Of a stretch of 64,000 nt of DNA, positions 1 to 8,557 are shown one piece after another. Each line of letters starts with the position of its first letter. The first letter of the stretch is position 1. The notes beneath the pieces are model-generated. The model saw nothing but the letters and a program-made list of their open reading frames with translations. It did not search any database and was not told the origin of the DNA. Source of the stretch: a bacterium (GTDB taxonomy: Bacteria > Cyanobacteriota > Vampirovibrionia > Gastranaerophilales > Gastranaerophilaceae); assembly GCA_017470245.1 (NCBI GenBank), contig JAFUEV010000042.1:1-64000 (forward strand). The letters run 5' to 3'. A program made the position numbers and the translations under genes.

Positions 1-2139
1 CAGTTTATATTCTTCTATTTTTGAGTTTAAAGGTTCTAAAAAGTTTCTATCATAAGTTTTGCAATTCATCCCTTCCGGAAGGTTGCAAAGAGCAGTTAAT
101 ACATTTTCACTGGCATTATTTTTATCCGAATATTTTGTGACGAAAATGTTAAACTCTTGTAATGATGCAATTTGTGACTTTGCAATAGCCGTCAAAATTT
201 GTACCTGTTCTTCAGGCTCGGAATGCATAATAAAAAAGTTATCCAAATCTGTTTTAGATGCATTTAAAAATGTTGATTTTATAAAATACTCTAATTCTGT
301 TTGGGTGCTTTTATCTTTACTCAATAAACTGAGAATTTTAAAACAGTTTTCGTTGTACTTCTTATTTCCTGTTGTTTTATCAAGATTAATTTTTTTGTTT
401 TTTATGAATCTGTTTAGTTCATCTTTGTCTTCTATTAATGTAGCAAAAGATTGATATAACTCAATATCTACAGAACTTCCGTTCTTATGAGAGTCTAGTA
501 TATTTTTTATATTAATACCTTCACAAGATAATTCATTTCTATAGGCTTTATATATCTCTAATGGGGTTTTGCCTCTATAAAATCCTGAGTTATCTTTGTT
601 TATATAATCAATGATTTGGTCTTTAACTTTGTTAAAGTTTTCTTGCTCTTGTTTTATAGCATTTTTGAATAATGTTTCCGGTTTTTTTTGAAATTTTTTG
701 GGTGTTTTTTTATCTTTATTTGTTTGTTGAACCTGTTCTTTTTTATAATTTGTTATTTCTTGTTTTGAATCAAATAATTGCATTAAACCAATAATTTCAG
801 TAAATGTTTTTGAATCTACAGCGTTTGGTTTGCTGCCTGTAAATAATGCATGAATTTCTTTAAAATCAAATTTCTTATTATTTCCTTCACTATACTTATC
901 TATAGTATTGGTAAAGGTTTCAATAACATTTTCTCTATCCAGTAATGAACCGAAAATTTCTGGTAAACTGTCTTGTTGTTGTGCTTGTTTATAAATTGCA
1001 TTGTATTCATCCGCATAATTAATATATATTTGGGCTGAGGATTTTTCATCTATACCTTTTATATTTGCGATTTGTTTTGTAATTGTATTTTTATTTACTA
1101 TGTTTTCGTATAAATTATTGTCCGAAATATATGATTTCGCAGATAATGATAAAAATTCATCCGCAGAAACATTGTTATCTGCAAGAAAATTCATGAAGTT
1201 TATTAATTTTTCAGGATCTGATAAATCACCCGCTTCCGACAACTGCTTTATTTGTTTTTGGGGAATTTTATTAAAATTAGCTAAAAATTCTGCAATTTTT
1301 TGATTATTATTGCTATAAGACTTATCTCCTTTATGCAAATATAAATAGTTTAAAATATTATAATTTGTTTGATTTGAATATCTGCTGATATCTTCTTTTA
1401 AAATATCGGGGAATTGGGTTTTTAAGTCTTCCGCATATTTTATTACATTTGGATATTCTTGTTTTAAATCATTAATTGCATTGTATATATCGGAAATATC
1501 TTCATAATTGTTGTATTTTGCCGCAAGATACTTGAATTTTTTACCGGTATCATCTGTTTCTTTTATTCCTATTTTCTTTATAAAATTTAATGTTTCATTA
1601 GGATTAAATTCTTTATCAGGATTACTTTCTTTGTGTAAATTATACATATACAAAAGTAAATCCGGGAATTTTTCAAAATCACTTTTATCGTCTAAGGTGC
1701 CGAAAATGTCTATCCCAACGTGATGATAAGCTTTATCATGAAATTCTGCTTTTACTTTTGGTGAACTTAGACTATCAACATAAGTTCTTAACTCAGATGG
1801 AGATTTAATCCCTTTCGTCCTTATCAAATCAATTGAGGGTTGCAATAATACATTTTGCCATATAGCCTTGTAGGGTGTTTTTAGTGCAGGGTTTATTTTT
1901 GTTTTTAACAATATATTTATAAACCCATTAATAATGGTTTCATTTCTAAATCTATCTAATGTTTCTTCTAAATTACTTACTGATGATGAAATTACATTTT
2001 CTATATCGTCAAAACTGTTTCCGAATGAAACACTTTTCTCAAAAGTATCACAATTTAATCGGTTTAAATTATTGTGACTGCTAATTACACCATTATTATT
2101 GCTAAGCTTAAAGATGGAACTTACATTACTTATTTTCAT
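1..2139 (-). CDS. Large lineage-specific hypothetical protein (C-terminus beyond the left edge)
   Basis: Reading leftward from ATG at 2137-2139, the frame stays open for 713 codons to base 1, so the gene is cut by the edge. No known domain is recognised. The N-terminus starts Met-Lys-Ile-Ser and reaches VSFGN near residues 38-42, the Phe-Gly-type motif carried by several unrelated proteins in this window. The rest is hydrophilic, Asn/Lys/Glu-rich and predicted helical, with no signal peptide or membrane span, and includes a lysine-rich stretch about 450 residues in. Its size and composition suggest a helical-repeat or effector-like protein, but this is only a guess. The frame is certain; the function is unknown. 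Confidence 0.85.
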   Translation of the reverse strand, partial: MKISNVSSIFKLSNNNGVISSHNNLNRLNCDTFEKSVSFGNSFDDIENVISSSVSNLEETLDRFRNETIINGFINILLKTKINPALKTPYKAIWQNVLLQPSIDLIRTKGIKSPSELRTYVDSLSSPKVKAEFHDKAYHHVGIDIFGTLDDKSDFEKFPDLLLYMYNLHKESNPDKEFNPNETLNFIKKIGIKETDDTGKKFKYLAAKYNNYEDISDIYNAINDLKQEYPNVIKYAEDLKTQFPDILKEDISRYSNQTNYNILNYLYLHKGDKSYSNNNQKIAEFLANFNKIPQKQIKQLSEAGDLSDPEKLINFMNFLADNNVSADEFLSLSAKSYISDNNLYENIVNKNTITKQIANIKGIDEKSSAQIYINYADEYNAIYKQAQQQDSLPEIFGSLLDRENVIETFTNTIDKYSEGNNKKFDFKEIHALFTGSKPNAVDSKTFTEIIGLMQLFDSKQEITNYKKEQVQQTNKDKKTPKKFQKKPETLFKNAIKQEQENFNKVKDQIIDYINKDNSGFYRGKTPLEIYKAYRNELSCEGINIKNILDSHKNGSSVDIELYQSFATLIEDKDELNRFIKNKKINLDKTTGNKKYNENCFKILSLLSKDKSTQTELEYFIKSTFLNASKTDLDNFFIMHSEPEEQVQILTAIAKSQIASLQEFNIFVTKYSDKNNASENVLTALCNLPEGMNCKTYDRNFLEPLNSKIEEYKL

Positions 2140-2248
2140 AAAAGAGACCCTTATTATAAACAAAGATGAAAAAAGATGAAAATAAGTAAATTTGCCAATT
2201 TATTACGTTCTGTAAAAATGAAAAGACTTTGCGGAACTATAAAATCTT

Positions 2249-2554
2249 TTATTCTAAATTGATTTTATTCCAATCTATATCGTTCATAAATTTGTTCATC
2301 TCTGCCCCCATTGGTGATTGGGGTTGAGCACCTTTATCCTCAATTTTGTCGTTAGGATGTGTCTCATTGTATTCGTGAACTTTTTTTATTTTCTCTTTTT
2401 CCGGTAATGCGGCAAATTTTTGGGGAGACATTCCCAATTTTCTTGCTACTGCTGATTCTTTCGGGTCATAGTTGTTCGTACCGACATTATTGTTTGTCTG
2501 AAAACCTGAAAACATATCACCTGAACCGATGGCACTATATCCGTCTATTTTCAT
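2249..2554 (-). CDS. Small hypothetical protein, 101 aa
   Basis: A 101-residue soluble protein beginning MKIDGYSAIGSGDMFSGF. The Met-Lys-Ile start and early Phe-Ser-Gly-Phe resemble the N-terminal motif of other proteins here. A central charged helix runs from about residue 35 to 65, and the C-terminus is short and amphipathic. I recognise no family. It is divergent from accB and lies about 110 bases downstream of the larger gene ending at 2139, on the same strand, so the two could share a transcript. A purine-rich stretch precedes the ATG. Codon use matches the neighbours. It is probably real, with unknown function. Confidence 0.6.
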   Translation of the reverse strand: MKIDGYSAIGSGDMFSGFQTNNNVGTNNYDPKESAVARKLGMSPQKFAALPEKEKIKKVHEYNETHPNDKIEDKGAQPQSPMGAEMNKFMNDIDWNKINLE

Positions 2555-2641
2555 ATCCTATATTTCCTCTTTCCAATTTATATATCGGTTATATTTCAAA
2601 AAACTTTAATCTAATATTTGTAAAAGGAAATGTATTGTTTC

Positions 2642-2670
2642 TTGACTATGAGTTATGTAAAGACTAAAAT
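2642..2670 (+). promoter_or_regulatory. Sigma70-type promoter of accBC
   Basis: TTGACT (2642-2647) and TAAAAT (2665-2670) are separated by exactly 17 bases, a near-consensus housekeeping promoter. It lies about 30 bases before the accB ATG, so the longer upstream reading of accB, which would start before this promoter, is unlikely. Confidence 0.7.
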
Positions 2671-2698
2671 AATTAAAGTCTTGAAGAGAAGGGATATT

Positions 2699-3154
2699 AT
2701 GAAAGAATTTTCACCTGATTATATAGAAAAGTTAATAAATATAATGAAAAATAATGAGCTTACTGAAGTTACGCTTGAAGATGACCATTCATCAATGGTT
2801 ATTAAGAGTAACGGTTTTAAGCCTGTTATAAAAGAAAAAGAAGAACCGGTTAAGGAAGAACAGCCTGTAGTTGAAGAAGAAAAAACAGAAGTTAAAGCAG
2901 AAGAAAAGAAAAATGTTGTTCCTATTGTTTCAAATATGATAGGGTTATATTTCTCAAAGCCTGCACCGGAAGATAAACCTTTTGTTCAAGTGGGTGATGA
3001 AATAAAAGCAGGTCAAACAATCTGTATTATTGAAACAATAAAACTTATGAATAAAATTACTTCTGAAGTTTCGGGAAAAGTTACCGAAATATGTATTAAC
3101 GACGGTGAACCTGTTGAATACGGTCAGGTAATTATGTATGTAGAGCAAAATTAG
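2699..3154 (+). CDS. accB: Biotin carboxyl carrier protein of acetyl-CoA carboxylase
   Basis: AccB carries the biotin that AccC carboxylates and from which the carboxyl group passes to acetyl-CoA, the first step of fatty-acid synthesis. The 151-residue protein has an N-terminal helical domain, a Glu/Lys/Val/Pro linker (about 40-75) and a C-terminal biotinyl domain. The biotinylated lysine lies in ETIKLMN; the usual form is EAMKMMN, so Ala and the first Met are replaced by Thr and Ile. ATG 2699 is chosen because it follows AGAAGGG at good spacing and lies downstream of a strong promoter. accC starts 12 bases after the stop. Biotin synthesis genes are encoded at 23.5-26.0 kb. Confidence 0.95.
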   Translation: MKEFSPDYIEKLINIMKNNELTEVTLEDDHSSMVIKSNGFKPVIKEKEEPVKEEQPVVEEEKTEVKAEEKKNVVPIVSNMIGLYFSKPAPEDKPFVQVGDEIKAGQTICIIETIKLMNKITSEVSGKVTEICINDGEPVEYGQVIMYVEQN

Positions 3155-3166
3155 TGGAATTGGGAT

Positions 3167-4513
3167 ATGTTTAAAAAAGTATTAATTGCGAATAGAGGCG
3201 AAGTCGCCGTTAGAATAATAAGAGCTTGCAGAGAAATCGGTATACCTACCGTTGCAGTATATTCTCAGGCTGATGAAGATTCATTACACGTTAGTTTGGC
3301 AACAGAAGCATATTGTATAGGACCTAATGAAAGCTCTAAAAGTTATTTGAATATTCCTGCCATAATTTCTGCAGCATTAATCTCCGGAGCAGATGCAATT
3401 CACCCCGGATACGGTTTTATGTCAGAAAGAGCAGATTTCGCAGAAATTTGCAAAGAACATAATATTAAATTTATAGGACCTTCTCCCGAATCAATGCAAT
3501 TGATGGGAGATAAAGCTACTGCAAGAAAAACAATGATGTCAAAAGGCGTACCGATTACCCCCGGAACAGGAATTATTACTGATGTTGAAGAAGCAAAAGA
3601 AGCTGCTAAAAAATTCGGCTATCCTGTTATAGTTAAGGCAACGGCCGGAGGCGGCGGAAAAGGTATGCGTGTTGCAAATAACGAAACAGAACTTGAACAA
3701 AATATTACTCTATGCAGACAAGAAGCAGAAAAGTTTTTCGGTAATCCCGATGTTTATATGGAAAAATATCTTGTTAATCCAAGACATATTGAAGTTCAAA
3801 TTATTGCAGACAAATTCGGAAATGTTGTCCACCTTGGAGAAAGAGATTGTTCTATACAAAGAAGACATCAAAAACTGGTAGAAGAAGCACCTTCTCCTGC
3901 AGTAGATAAAGAAACTAGAAAAAAACTCGGAGAAGCAGCTATTCGTGCAGCAAAAGCCGCTAATTATGAAGGGGTAGGAACAATTGAGTTTCTTCTTGAT
4001 AAAGATAAAAACTTCTATTTTATGGAAATGAATACCAGACTTCAAGTAGAACACGGTATTTCTGAAATGATATCTAATGTAGATATTGTAAGGGAACAAA
4101 TAAATATAGCAGCAGGAAATCCTTTATCATTTAAACAAGAAGATATAAAATTATACGGTCACGCTATTGAATGTCGTATAAATGCAGAAGATCCTGACAG
4201 AAACTTTTTACCTGCTCCGGGAGAAATTAACGGTTATATTACTCCTGGTGGCTTCGGGGTTAGAGTTGATTCCCATGTATATTCAGGATATAAAATACCT
4301 CCGTACTACGATTCTTTAATAAGTAAGCTAATGTGCTGGGCTCCTACAAGAGAAGAAGCAAGAAGAAGAATGTACAGAGCTTTAAAAGAATATGTTATAA
4401 CAGGTGTTAAAACGACTCTGCCGTTTTATCAAGACTTAATCGAAGATGAAGTATTTATAAGCGGAAACTTTGATACAGGTTTTATGAATACATACAAACA
4501 AAATAAAGAATAA
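3167..4513 (+). CDS. accC: Biotin carboxylase subunit of acetyl-CoA carboxylase
   Basis: This enzyme uses ATP and bicarbonate to carboxylate biotin on AccB. The 448 residues match the family length. The N-terminus KVLIANRGEVAVRI is the biotin-carboxylase pre-ATP-grasp signature. The glycine-rich ATP loop KATAGGGGKGM lies near residue 160, and EMNTRLQVEHGISEM near 285 is the metal/biotin catalytic segment. That segment usually reads EHPVTEM, so three positions are changed conservatively. The gene forms an operon with accB. The carboxyltransferase subunits accA and accD are not in this window. Confidence 0.97.
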   Translation: MFKKVLIANRGEVAVRIIRACREIGIPTVAVYSQADEDSLHVSLATEAYCIGPNESSKSYLNIPAIISAALISGADAIHPGYGFMSERADFAEICKEHNIKFIGPSPESMQLMGDKATARKTMMSKGVPITPGTGIITDVEEAKEAAKKFGYPVIVKATAGGGGKGMRVANNETELEQNITLCRQEAEKFFGNPDVYMEKYLVNPRHIEVQIIADKFGNVVHLGERDCSIQRRHQKLVEEAPSPAVDKETRKKLGEAAIRAAKAANYEGVGTIEFLLDKDKNFYFMEMNTRLQVEHGISEMISNVDIVREQINIAAGNPLSFKQEDIKLYGHAIECRINAEDPDRNFLPAPGEINGYITPGGFGVRVDSHVYSGYKIPPYYDSLISKLMCWAPTREEARRRMYRALKEYVITGVKTTLPFYQDLIEDEVFISGNFDTGFMNTYKQNKE

Positions 4514-4518
4514 TATAA

Positions 4519-4546
4519 GCTAAAGTATCTTTTATAATATTTTAGC
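4519..4546. terminator. Weak hairpin between convergent accC and GNAT-like genes
   Basis: GCTAAAGTAT (4519-4528) pairs with ATATTTTAGC (4537-4546) with one G-U pair. It sits between two convergent stop codons, a usual place for a shared terminator, and overlaps the stop codon of the minus-strand gene. The stem is AT-rich and the T-run poor, so this is tentative. Confidence 0.4.
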
Positions 4547-5138
4547 CTGTTATATCTACTATCTTTGAGTTTGTTTTAGCTTCGACATCAGAAATTAAAG
4601 CAGACATTGCTTTTTCATCAATTATTAGGCTGCCCCATTCTCTATCTTTATCAACCGGCCAAAATCCGCACTTTTGGGTATAAAAATCTATTGCACCTGA
4701 TGCCGGATTTGGTATAAATATACTGTCTTTATTCTGTTTTTGAAGGATTTTTCCCAGCATTGCAAGTATTGTTTGACCTGCATATTTGAATTTATCGTTT
4801 TGTTTTGTTTCTAAGTATTCTAAATTTATAAAACTATCGCAGTCTTCAGTTTCGCAAAAACCTATTATATTTTCCTCTGAATCCTTTAAAACGTAAAAGT
4901 TATATGGATATTCAATATCATATAGATTATAATTGCAGCAATATTTGTTATGAATATCCGCTGCTATATGTCTTGTATATTTCCAGTTAGGGCACGCCTT
5001 AAACATAGTTTCTACATCTTCATAATCCATACAATCAACTTCAGACAATGTAACAGGTACAGAATTATTGTTTTTTGTATTTTTAATACAACTTTGCATT
5101 ATCGGTATATGCTTACCAAAAGATACTGAAGATATCAT
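4542..5138 (-). CDS. GNAT-like protein, tandem paralog 3 of 3
   Basis: A 198-residue protein homologous to the next two genes. It starts with VSFGKHIPI then a Cys-rich QSCIK segment. The C-terminal half has the layout of a GNAT acetyltransferase: a Gly-Gln-Thr helix start near residue 120, a short beta strand (SIFIPNP), and FYTQKCGF, which matches the family's a-x-x-FYe-x-x-GF end. The acetyl-CoA loop is not the textbook Q/R-x-x-G-x-G/A, so catalysis is unproven. Its ATG touches the stop codon of the upstream gene and uses GGAGGT inside that gene, so translation is probably coupled. The substrate is unknown. Confidence 0.75.
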   Translation of the reverse strand: MISSVSFGKHIPIMQSCIKNTKNNNSVPVTLSEVDCMDYEDVETMFKACPNWKYTRHIAADIHNKYCCNYNLYDIEYPYNFYVLKDSEENIIGFCETEDCDSFINLEYLETKQNDKFKYAGQTILAMLGKILQKQNKDSIFIPNPASGAIDFYTQKCGFWPVDKDREWGSLIIDEKAMSALISDVEAKTNSKIVDITG

Positions 5139-5732
5139 TTATACTTGAACCTCCAACATTTTATGCTTTGTTTCTTTTTCAAGTTTTTTCGATAATTTAC
5201 CTGCTTGTGATAATTTCATAACAAGTGCAGAACTATCATCAATTTTTTTAAATCCGCATTTTTGCGTATAAAAATCTTGTGCCGTTTTTACAGGATTTGG
5301 AATATATATCTTTTTCCTTTTTTCGTTTCGTAAAACTTGTCCTAATGATGCAATCATTGATTGCCCGACATATTTATATTGACCTTCCGGTTCTGATTCA
5401 ATAAAATCCAAATTAATTTGTTTGCCTATTTTTTCGACTTCACTTACTCCTACTATTTCTCCATCTTGTTTTTGCATTATATAAAATGCTTTATTGTCAT
5501 AAAAATAAAAACCATTATCAATACAGTTATTTTTATCAAACATTTTTGCAGCAATAAGATTTTTAAAACTCCAATCCCCTTTTGTTTGGTATATTTCATT
5601 TATGTCTTTCATATCAGTACAATCCACCTCAAAAAATGTTGCGGGTACAAATCTGTTGTGATTTATATCCTTAATACAACATTGGGTTATAGGAATTTTT
5701 TTCCCAAATGAAGGGAAGAACATAGTATTCAT
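5139..5732 (-). CDS. GNAT-like protein, tandem paralog 2 of 3
   Basis: A 197-residue paralog of both flanking genes, with the same order of segments: an N-terminal PSFGKKIPITQCCIKD, a central alpha/beta part with VGVSEVE and NLDFIE strands, a YVGQSMIASLG helix, YIPNP, then FYTQKCGF. The shared core marks it as GNAT-like by inference; no assay or close named relative is recalled. The C-terminal tail is Lys-rich and ends the fold without a membrane segment. It lies 72 bases downstream of paralog 1 and abuts paralog 3, so all three are probably one transcript. Confidence 0.75.
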   Translation of the reverse strand: MNTMFFPSFGKKIPITQCCIKDINHNRFVPATFFEVDCTDMKDINEIYQTKGDWSFKNLIAAKMFDKNNCIDNGFYFYDNKAFYIMQKQDGEIVGVSEVEKIGKQINLDFIESEPEGQYKYVGQSMIASLGQVLRNEKRKKIYIPNPVKTAQDFYTQKCGFKKIDDSSALVMKLSQAGKLSKKLEKETKHKMLEVQV

Positions 5733-5804
5733 AATTTTTCCTTACAATAACTTTAACACCTATAAAAGATAAAATTGCTTTATGTATAAAGTATTGTTAA
5801 TAAT

Positions 5805-6395
5805 TTATGAAATGATTTGTTTCATTTGAGTTCCGATTTTTTCTTCCGTAGTATGAACAAATTCAGGGATATCTTTTGATTTCATTCTTAAATAACCGTT
5901 TTGGCAGTTATAAAATCCGCATTTATCAACATAAAAACTTTCTGCTTCCGCAATCGGATGCACTATTGATAATTGTTTTCCTCCTTTATCTAATACATTA
6001 AGTCCGATTGCAGCAAGCATAGATTGTCCAACATATTTATAATTTGACAGCCTGTTTCGTTCAATATACATAATCTGCATATCTCTTTTATAATAAGAAC
6101 TCTGACATAATCCGACGATTTCGTTATTATCATCTCTTTTTAAAGAATAAAAATGAAACGGAAAAGGCTGCATTTCTTTATTAGAATTTGATTTGAACTT
6201 TCTTTTCATATTTTGTTCGATTGCATATTTAAATCCCCATTTGCCTTCAGCTTTGCGGATTTCCTTTATATCCTCAATATCTTGGCAGTCATATTCATAC
6301 AATGTTGCAGGCACAAATCCAGCCTGTTCTGGTTCTTTTATATTGCACTGAACCAGAGGAATACTTTTTTTAAATGCTATAGGAGATATTTTCAT
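5805..6395 (-). CDS. GNAT-like protein, tandem paralog 1 of 3
   Basis: The 196-residue first member of the triplet, starting MKISPIAFKKSIPLVQCNIK. Here the usual Phe-Gly-Lys is Phe-Lys-Lys, so the motif tolerates change at the Gly position. It has YVGQSMLAAIG and FYVDKCGF, like its paralogs. It lies 15 bases downstream of the secreted hydrolase on the same strand and may be co-transcribed with it. The three copies have diverged across most of their length but keep the N-terminal motif and the GNAT-like core, which points to retained function after duplication. Confidence 0.75.
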   Translation of the reverse strand: MKISPIAFKKSIPLVQCNIKEPEQAGFVPATLYEYDCQDIEDIKEIRKAEGKWGFKYAIEQNMKRKFKSNSNKEMQPFPFHFYSLKRDDNNEIVGLCQSSYYKRDMQIMYIERNRLSNYKYVGQSMLAAIGLNVLDKGGKQLSIVHPIAEAESFYVDKCGFYNCQNGYLRMKSKDIPEFVHTTEEKIGTQMKQIIS

Positions 6396-6410
6396 CTTAC
6401 TGTATTAAAA

Positions 6411-7598
6411 CTATAATTCTGATTTTTTGCTATGCCTTTTTAATATTTTATTTTGGTATTTTTCATCATAATTAAATCTATAGCCCTTAGCCAATGTTTT
6501 AACTATTGCATTAGAAAATGTTCTTTTTGCACTCCAGTATGAGGTATGTGCAAGCGGGAAAAATCTTTTACTCCAAACACTTGAATTATCGTAAATAATG
6601 CCGCTCGGATTATTAATCGGTAATTCCAATATATTTTCTATTTCTTTTAGTGTCAAATTGCTGCTTGTTGGGAACCCAAGAGGGTCTTCTTTAAAATTAA
6701 CTGTCAACATAAAAATATCGTTTTCCAAAATATATTTAATCATTAGTTTATTATAATAATTAAGTTCATAATTCGTATCGGCTATGTCGGAATAAAATAA
6801 AACCAAAGGACTTGCATAATTAACAATGCCTCTTACTTTTTTATCAGGAGCACATACCATTTCTGTTACGTCATTAATTTTTAAATAATTTTGTTTAAAA
6901 CTATCTTTATTCGGATTGATAAGTATATCTCCTTTTAAAGAAACAGCACCAAGTCCTCCGTTATTTGCAGATATTGCAGAAAGACAGGTATTATTTGCAG
7001 GGTTATTTTTTACAAAGTTTTTTATATCTTCATCCAGGTTTGATTCGTTTATAAGCTCTGATGTGTTAATGTATCTTAATTTATTAAACATATATTCATA
7101 AGTAACAAATGTTCCTGCAGAATATCCGTATAAAACAACATCATTACCCTTGTTTGTTTCCAGTTTTATTCTGTCATTTAAATCATCAAGTATTGGTATC
7201 ATATTATGAGATTTCTGTACCCAAATAGCATCATGCAAATATTGAGCTATAAGATTTCTTACTATATATGCCCCTGTTGAACTTATTGCTTTTGTTATTT
7301 CCAATTGACTTTTAACATAATCTAAATCTTTTTTACTGTTATATCCCCAAAAGAATATAACTGGTTTTTCTTTTACCGTAATGGATTCATTTTTATAGTA
7401 TTTTTTTAAATCTTTACTGTTTTCAAACTTTTTCTTTAAAACAGGATGTATTTTTTCTATTCCGGTTTCGTACCAGGTTTTCATTTTTCTGTCATTGTTA
7501 TTTGAACCGTTTATATAAACAAAACTCATCTCTGGTGAAGCAAATGCTGAACTACAAATGCAATAAAGCAAACAAACAATAAATATAATCTTTTTCAT
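6411..7598 (-). CDS. Secreted alpha/beta-hydrolase-like protein
   Basis: A 395-residue protein with a clear Sec signal peptide: Lys-Lys, a hydrophobic core to about residue 17, and a likely cut near SSAFA-SP. VVLYGYSAGTF near residue 158 contains G-Y-S-A-G, the nucleophile elbow of the alpha/beta-hydrolase fold. FFPLAHTSYW near 360 offers a plausible catalytic histidine. An early FFWGYNS could form the oxyanion region. It is therefore probably an extracytoplasmic esterase or lipase-like enzyme, substrate unknown. It is the first gene of a minus-strand run leading into the GNAT-like triplet. The fold call is inference from the motif; the secretion call is direct. Confidence 0.7.
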   Translation of the reverse strand: MKKIIFIVCLLYCICSSAFASPEMSFVYINGSNNNDRKMKTWYETGIEKIHPVLKKKFENSKDLKKYYKNESITVKEKPVIFFWGYNSKKDLDYVKSQLEITKAISSTGAYIVRNLIAQYLHDAIWVQKSHNMIPILDDLNDRIKLETNKGNDVVLYGYSAGTFVTYEYMFNKLRYINTSELINESNLDEDIKNFVKNNPANNTCLSAISANNGGLGAVSLKGDILINPNKDSFKQNYLKINDVTEMVCAPDKKVRGIVNYASPLVLFYSDIADTNYELNYYNKLMIKYILENDIFMLTVNFKEDPLGFPTSSNLTLKEIENILELPINNPSGIIYDNSSVWSKRFFPLAHTSYWSAKRTFSNAIVKTLAKGYRFNYDEKYQNKILKRHSKKSEL

Positions 7599-7624
7599 AA
7601 AAATCCTTTTTTCAATATTATATA

Positions 7625-7663
7625 CAAAAAATGGTGAGGTTTTATAACTTCACCATTTTTATA
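7625..7663 (-). terminator. Rho-independent terminator of ferritin
   Basis: AAAATGGTGA and TCACCATTTT form a 10-base-pair stem around a short loop, just past the ferritin stop codon, with T-runs on both strands. Confidence 0.7.
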
Positions 7664-7676
7664 TAAAATAATATAA

Positions 7677-8186
7677 TTAACCGATAATCGGCGGATTAAA
7701 TGTTCTTGCAGCTAAATCTTTATCTATCATAAGAAGTGCTTTTTTATCATCACCAATTAATCTTAAAGTAGCTAAAACACCATTGACACTGGCTTCTTCT
7801 TCTACTTGTTCTTTTAAATACCATTCCAAGAAATGTAAAGCTGCTCTATCTTTTACTTCTTCCGCTACATCTGCAAGATGATTAATTCTTGAAGTAACAA
7901 ATTCTTCGTGTTTTAAGACTTGTTCAAATATTTCCAATATAGTTTTACCTTCTATAACCGGTTTATCAATTGCTTCTAAAACACAACATCCGCCTCTTTC
8001 ATCAAGATAATCTATCATACCCATAGCATGAGCGTGTTCTTCCTGAACTTGTACATTAAACCAATTAACAAAACCTTGTAAATTTAATTGTTGAAAATGT
8101 AATTTCATAGCAAGGTATAAATATTCGGAATATAATTCCTTATTTATTTGGTCATTAAATGCTTTTTCTAATTTTTCATTAATCAT
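7677..8186 (-). CDS. ftnA: Ferritin (non-heme iron storage)
   Basis: Ferritin oxidises ferrous iron and stores it in a 24-subunit shell in the cytoplasm. The 169 residues are typical for bacterial FtnA. Counting from MINEKL, the ferroxidase ligands fall where E. coli FtnA has them: Glu17, Glu50 and His53 (EEHAH), with the third and fourth helices following (HEEF, EWYLKEQVEEE). ATG 8186 is preferred over the in-frame ATG six codons upstream because AGGAGA lies just before it. It has its own terminator. Gene symbol by family resemblance. Confidence 0.92.
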   Translation of the reverse strand: MINEKLEKAFNDQINKELYSEYLYLAMKLHFQQLNLQGFVNWFNVQVQEEHAHAMGMIDYLDERGGCCVLEAIDKPVIEGKTILEIFEQVLKHEEFVTSRINHLADVAEEVKDRAALHFLEWYLKEQVEEEASVNGVLATLRLIGDDKKALLMIDKDLAARTFNPPIIG

Positions 8187-8251
8187 AACTATCTCCTTTT
8201 GCAACTATTTTATCACTAAAATATGTTCAATAATATCAGTTTATAAACTAA

Positions 8252-8278
8252 AAAGGAGAGATTATTCTCTCCTTTTTA
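8252..8278. terminator. Terminator of the 38-aa protein
   Basis: AAAGGAGAG and CTCTCCTTT form a 9-bp stem with A/T runs on both sides. It directly follows the stop of the small minus-strand gene ending at 8279. Confidence 0.65.
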
Positions 8279-8395
8279 TTATTGGGCAGGTTGAGGACTT
8301 TCAGTTGTATTTTCACTTTGCTTTTTATTTTTAATCATTTTAAATACACCAAATCCAAGTCCTAATAAGGTACCGAACATTAATATTTTATACAT
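8279..8395 (-). CDS. Small single-span membrane protein, 38 aa
   Basis: ATG at 8393-8395 is preceded by CGGAGGAAAAT, a near-perfect ribosome binding site. The frame encodes 38 residues and ends at TAA 8279-8281, followed at once by a hairpin terminator. The protein is MYKILMFGTLLGLGFGVFK, then a Lys-rich patch and a Ser/Thr/Glu/Pro/Gln tail. The Gly-rich hydrophobic segment can form one membrane helix, with the basic patch on the cytoplasmic side. Its own RBS and terminator make this a convincing small gene. Function unknown. Confidence 0.75.
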   Translation of the reverse strand: MYKILMFGTLLGLGFGVFKMIKNKKQSENTTESPQPAQ

Positions 8396-8557
8396 ATTTT
8401 CCTCCGTCTTAAAATATTAGAAACGAAAATTATATAAATATAATCTGTTTCTTTAACAATTAAAGAATATATTTTACATATAAAATATACTATATCTCGT
8501 TATACAATAATATCTTACAATTGATACAATTTTAAAATAATAAGAAAAATCAGATAA

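Noticed and set aside
2630-2698. Longer accB start at 2630
   Set aside because: It would begin upstream of the promoter at 2642-2670 and has no RBS; ATG 2699 has both a promoter and an RBS in place.
7677-8204. Bacterioferritin or Dps instead of ferritin
   Set aside because: There is no heme-binding Met of bacterioferritin, and the in-subunit ferroxidase residues match FtnA rather than the interface site of Dps.
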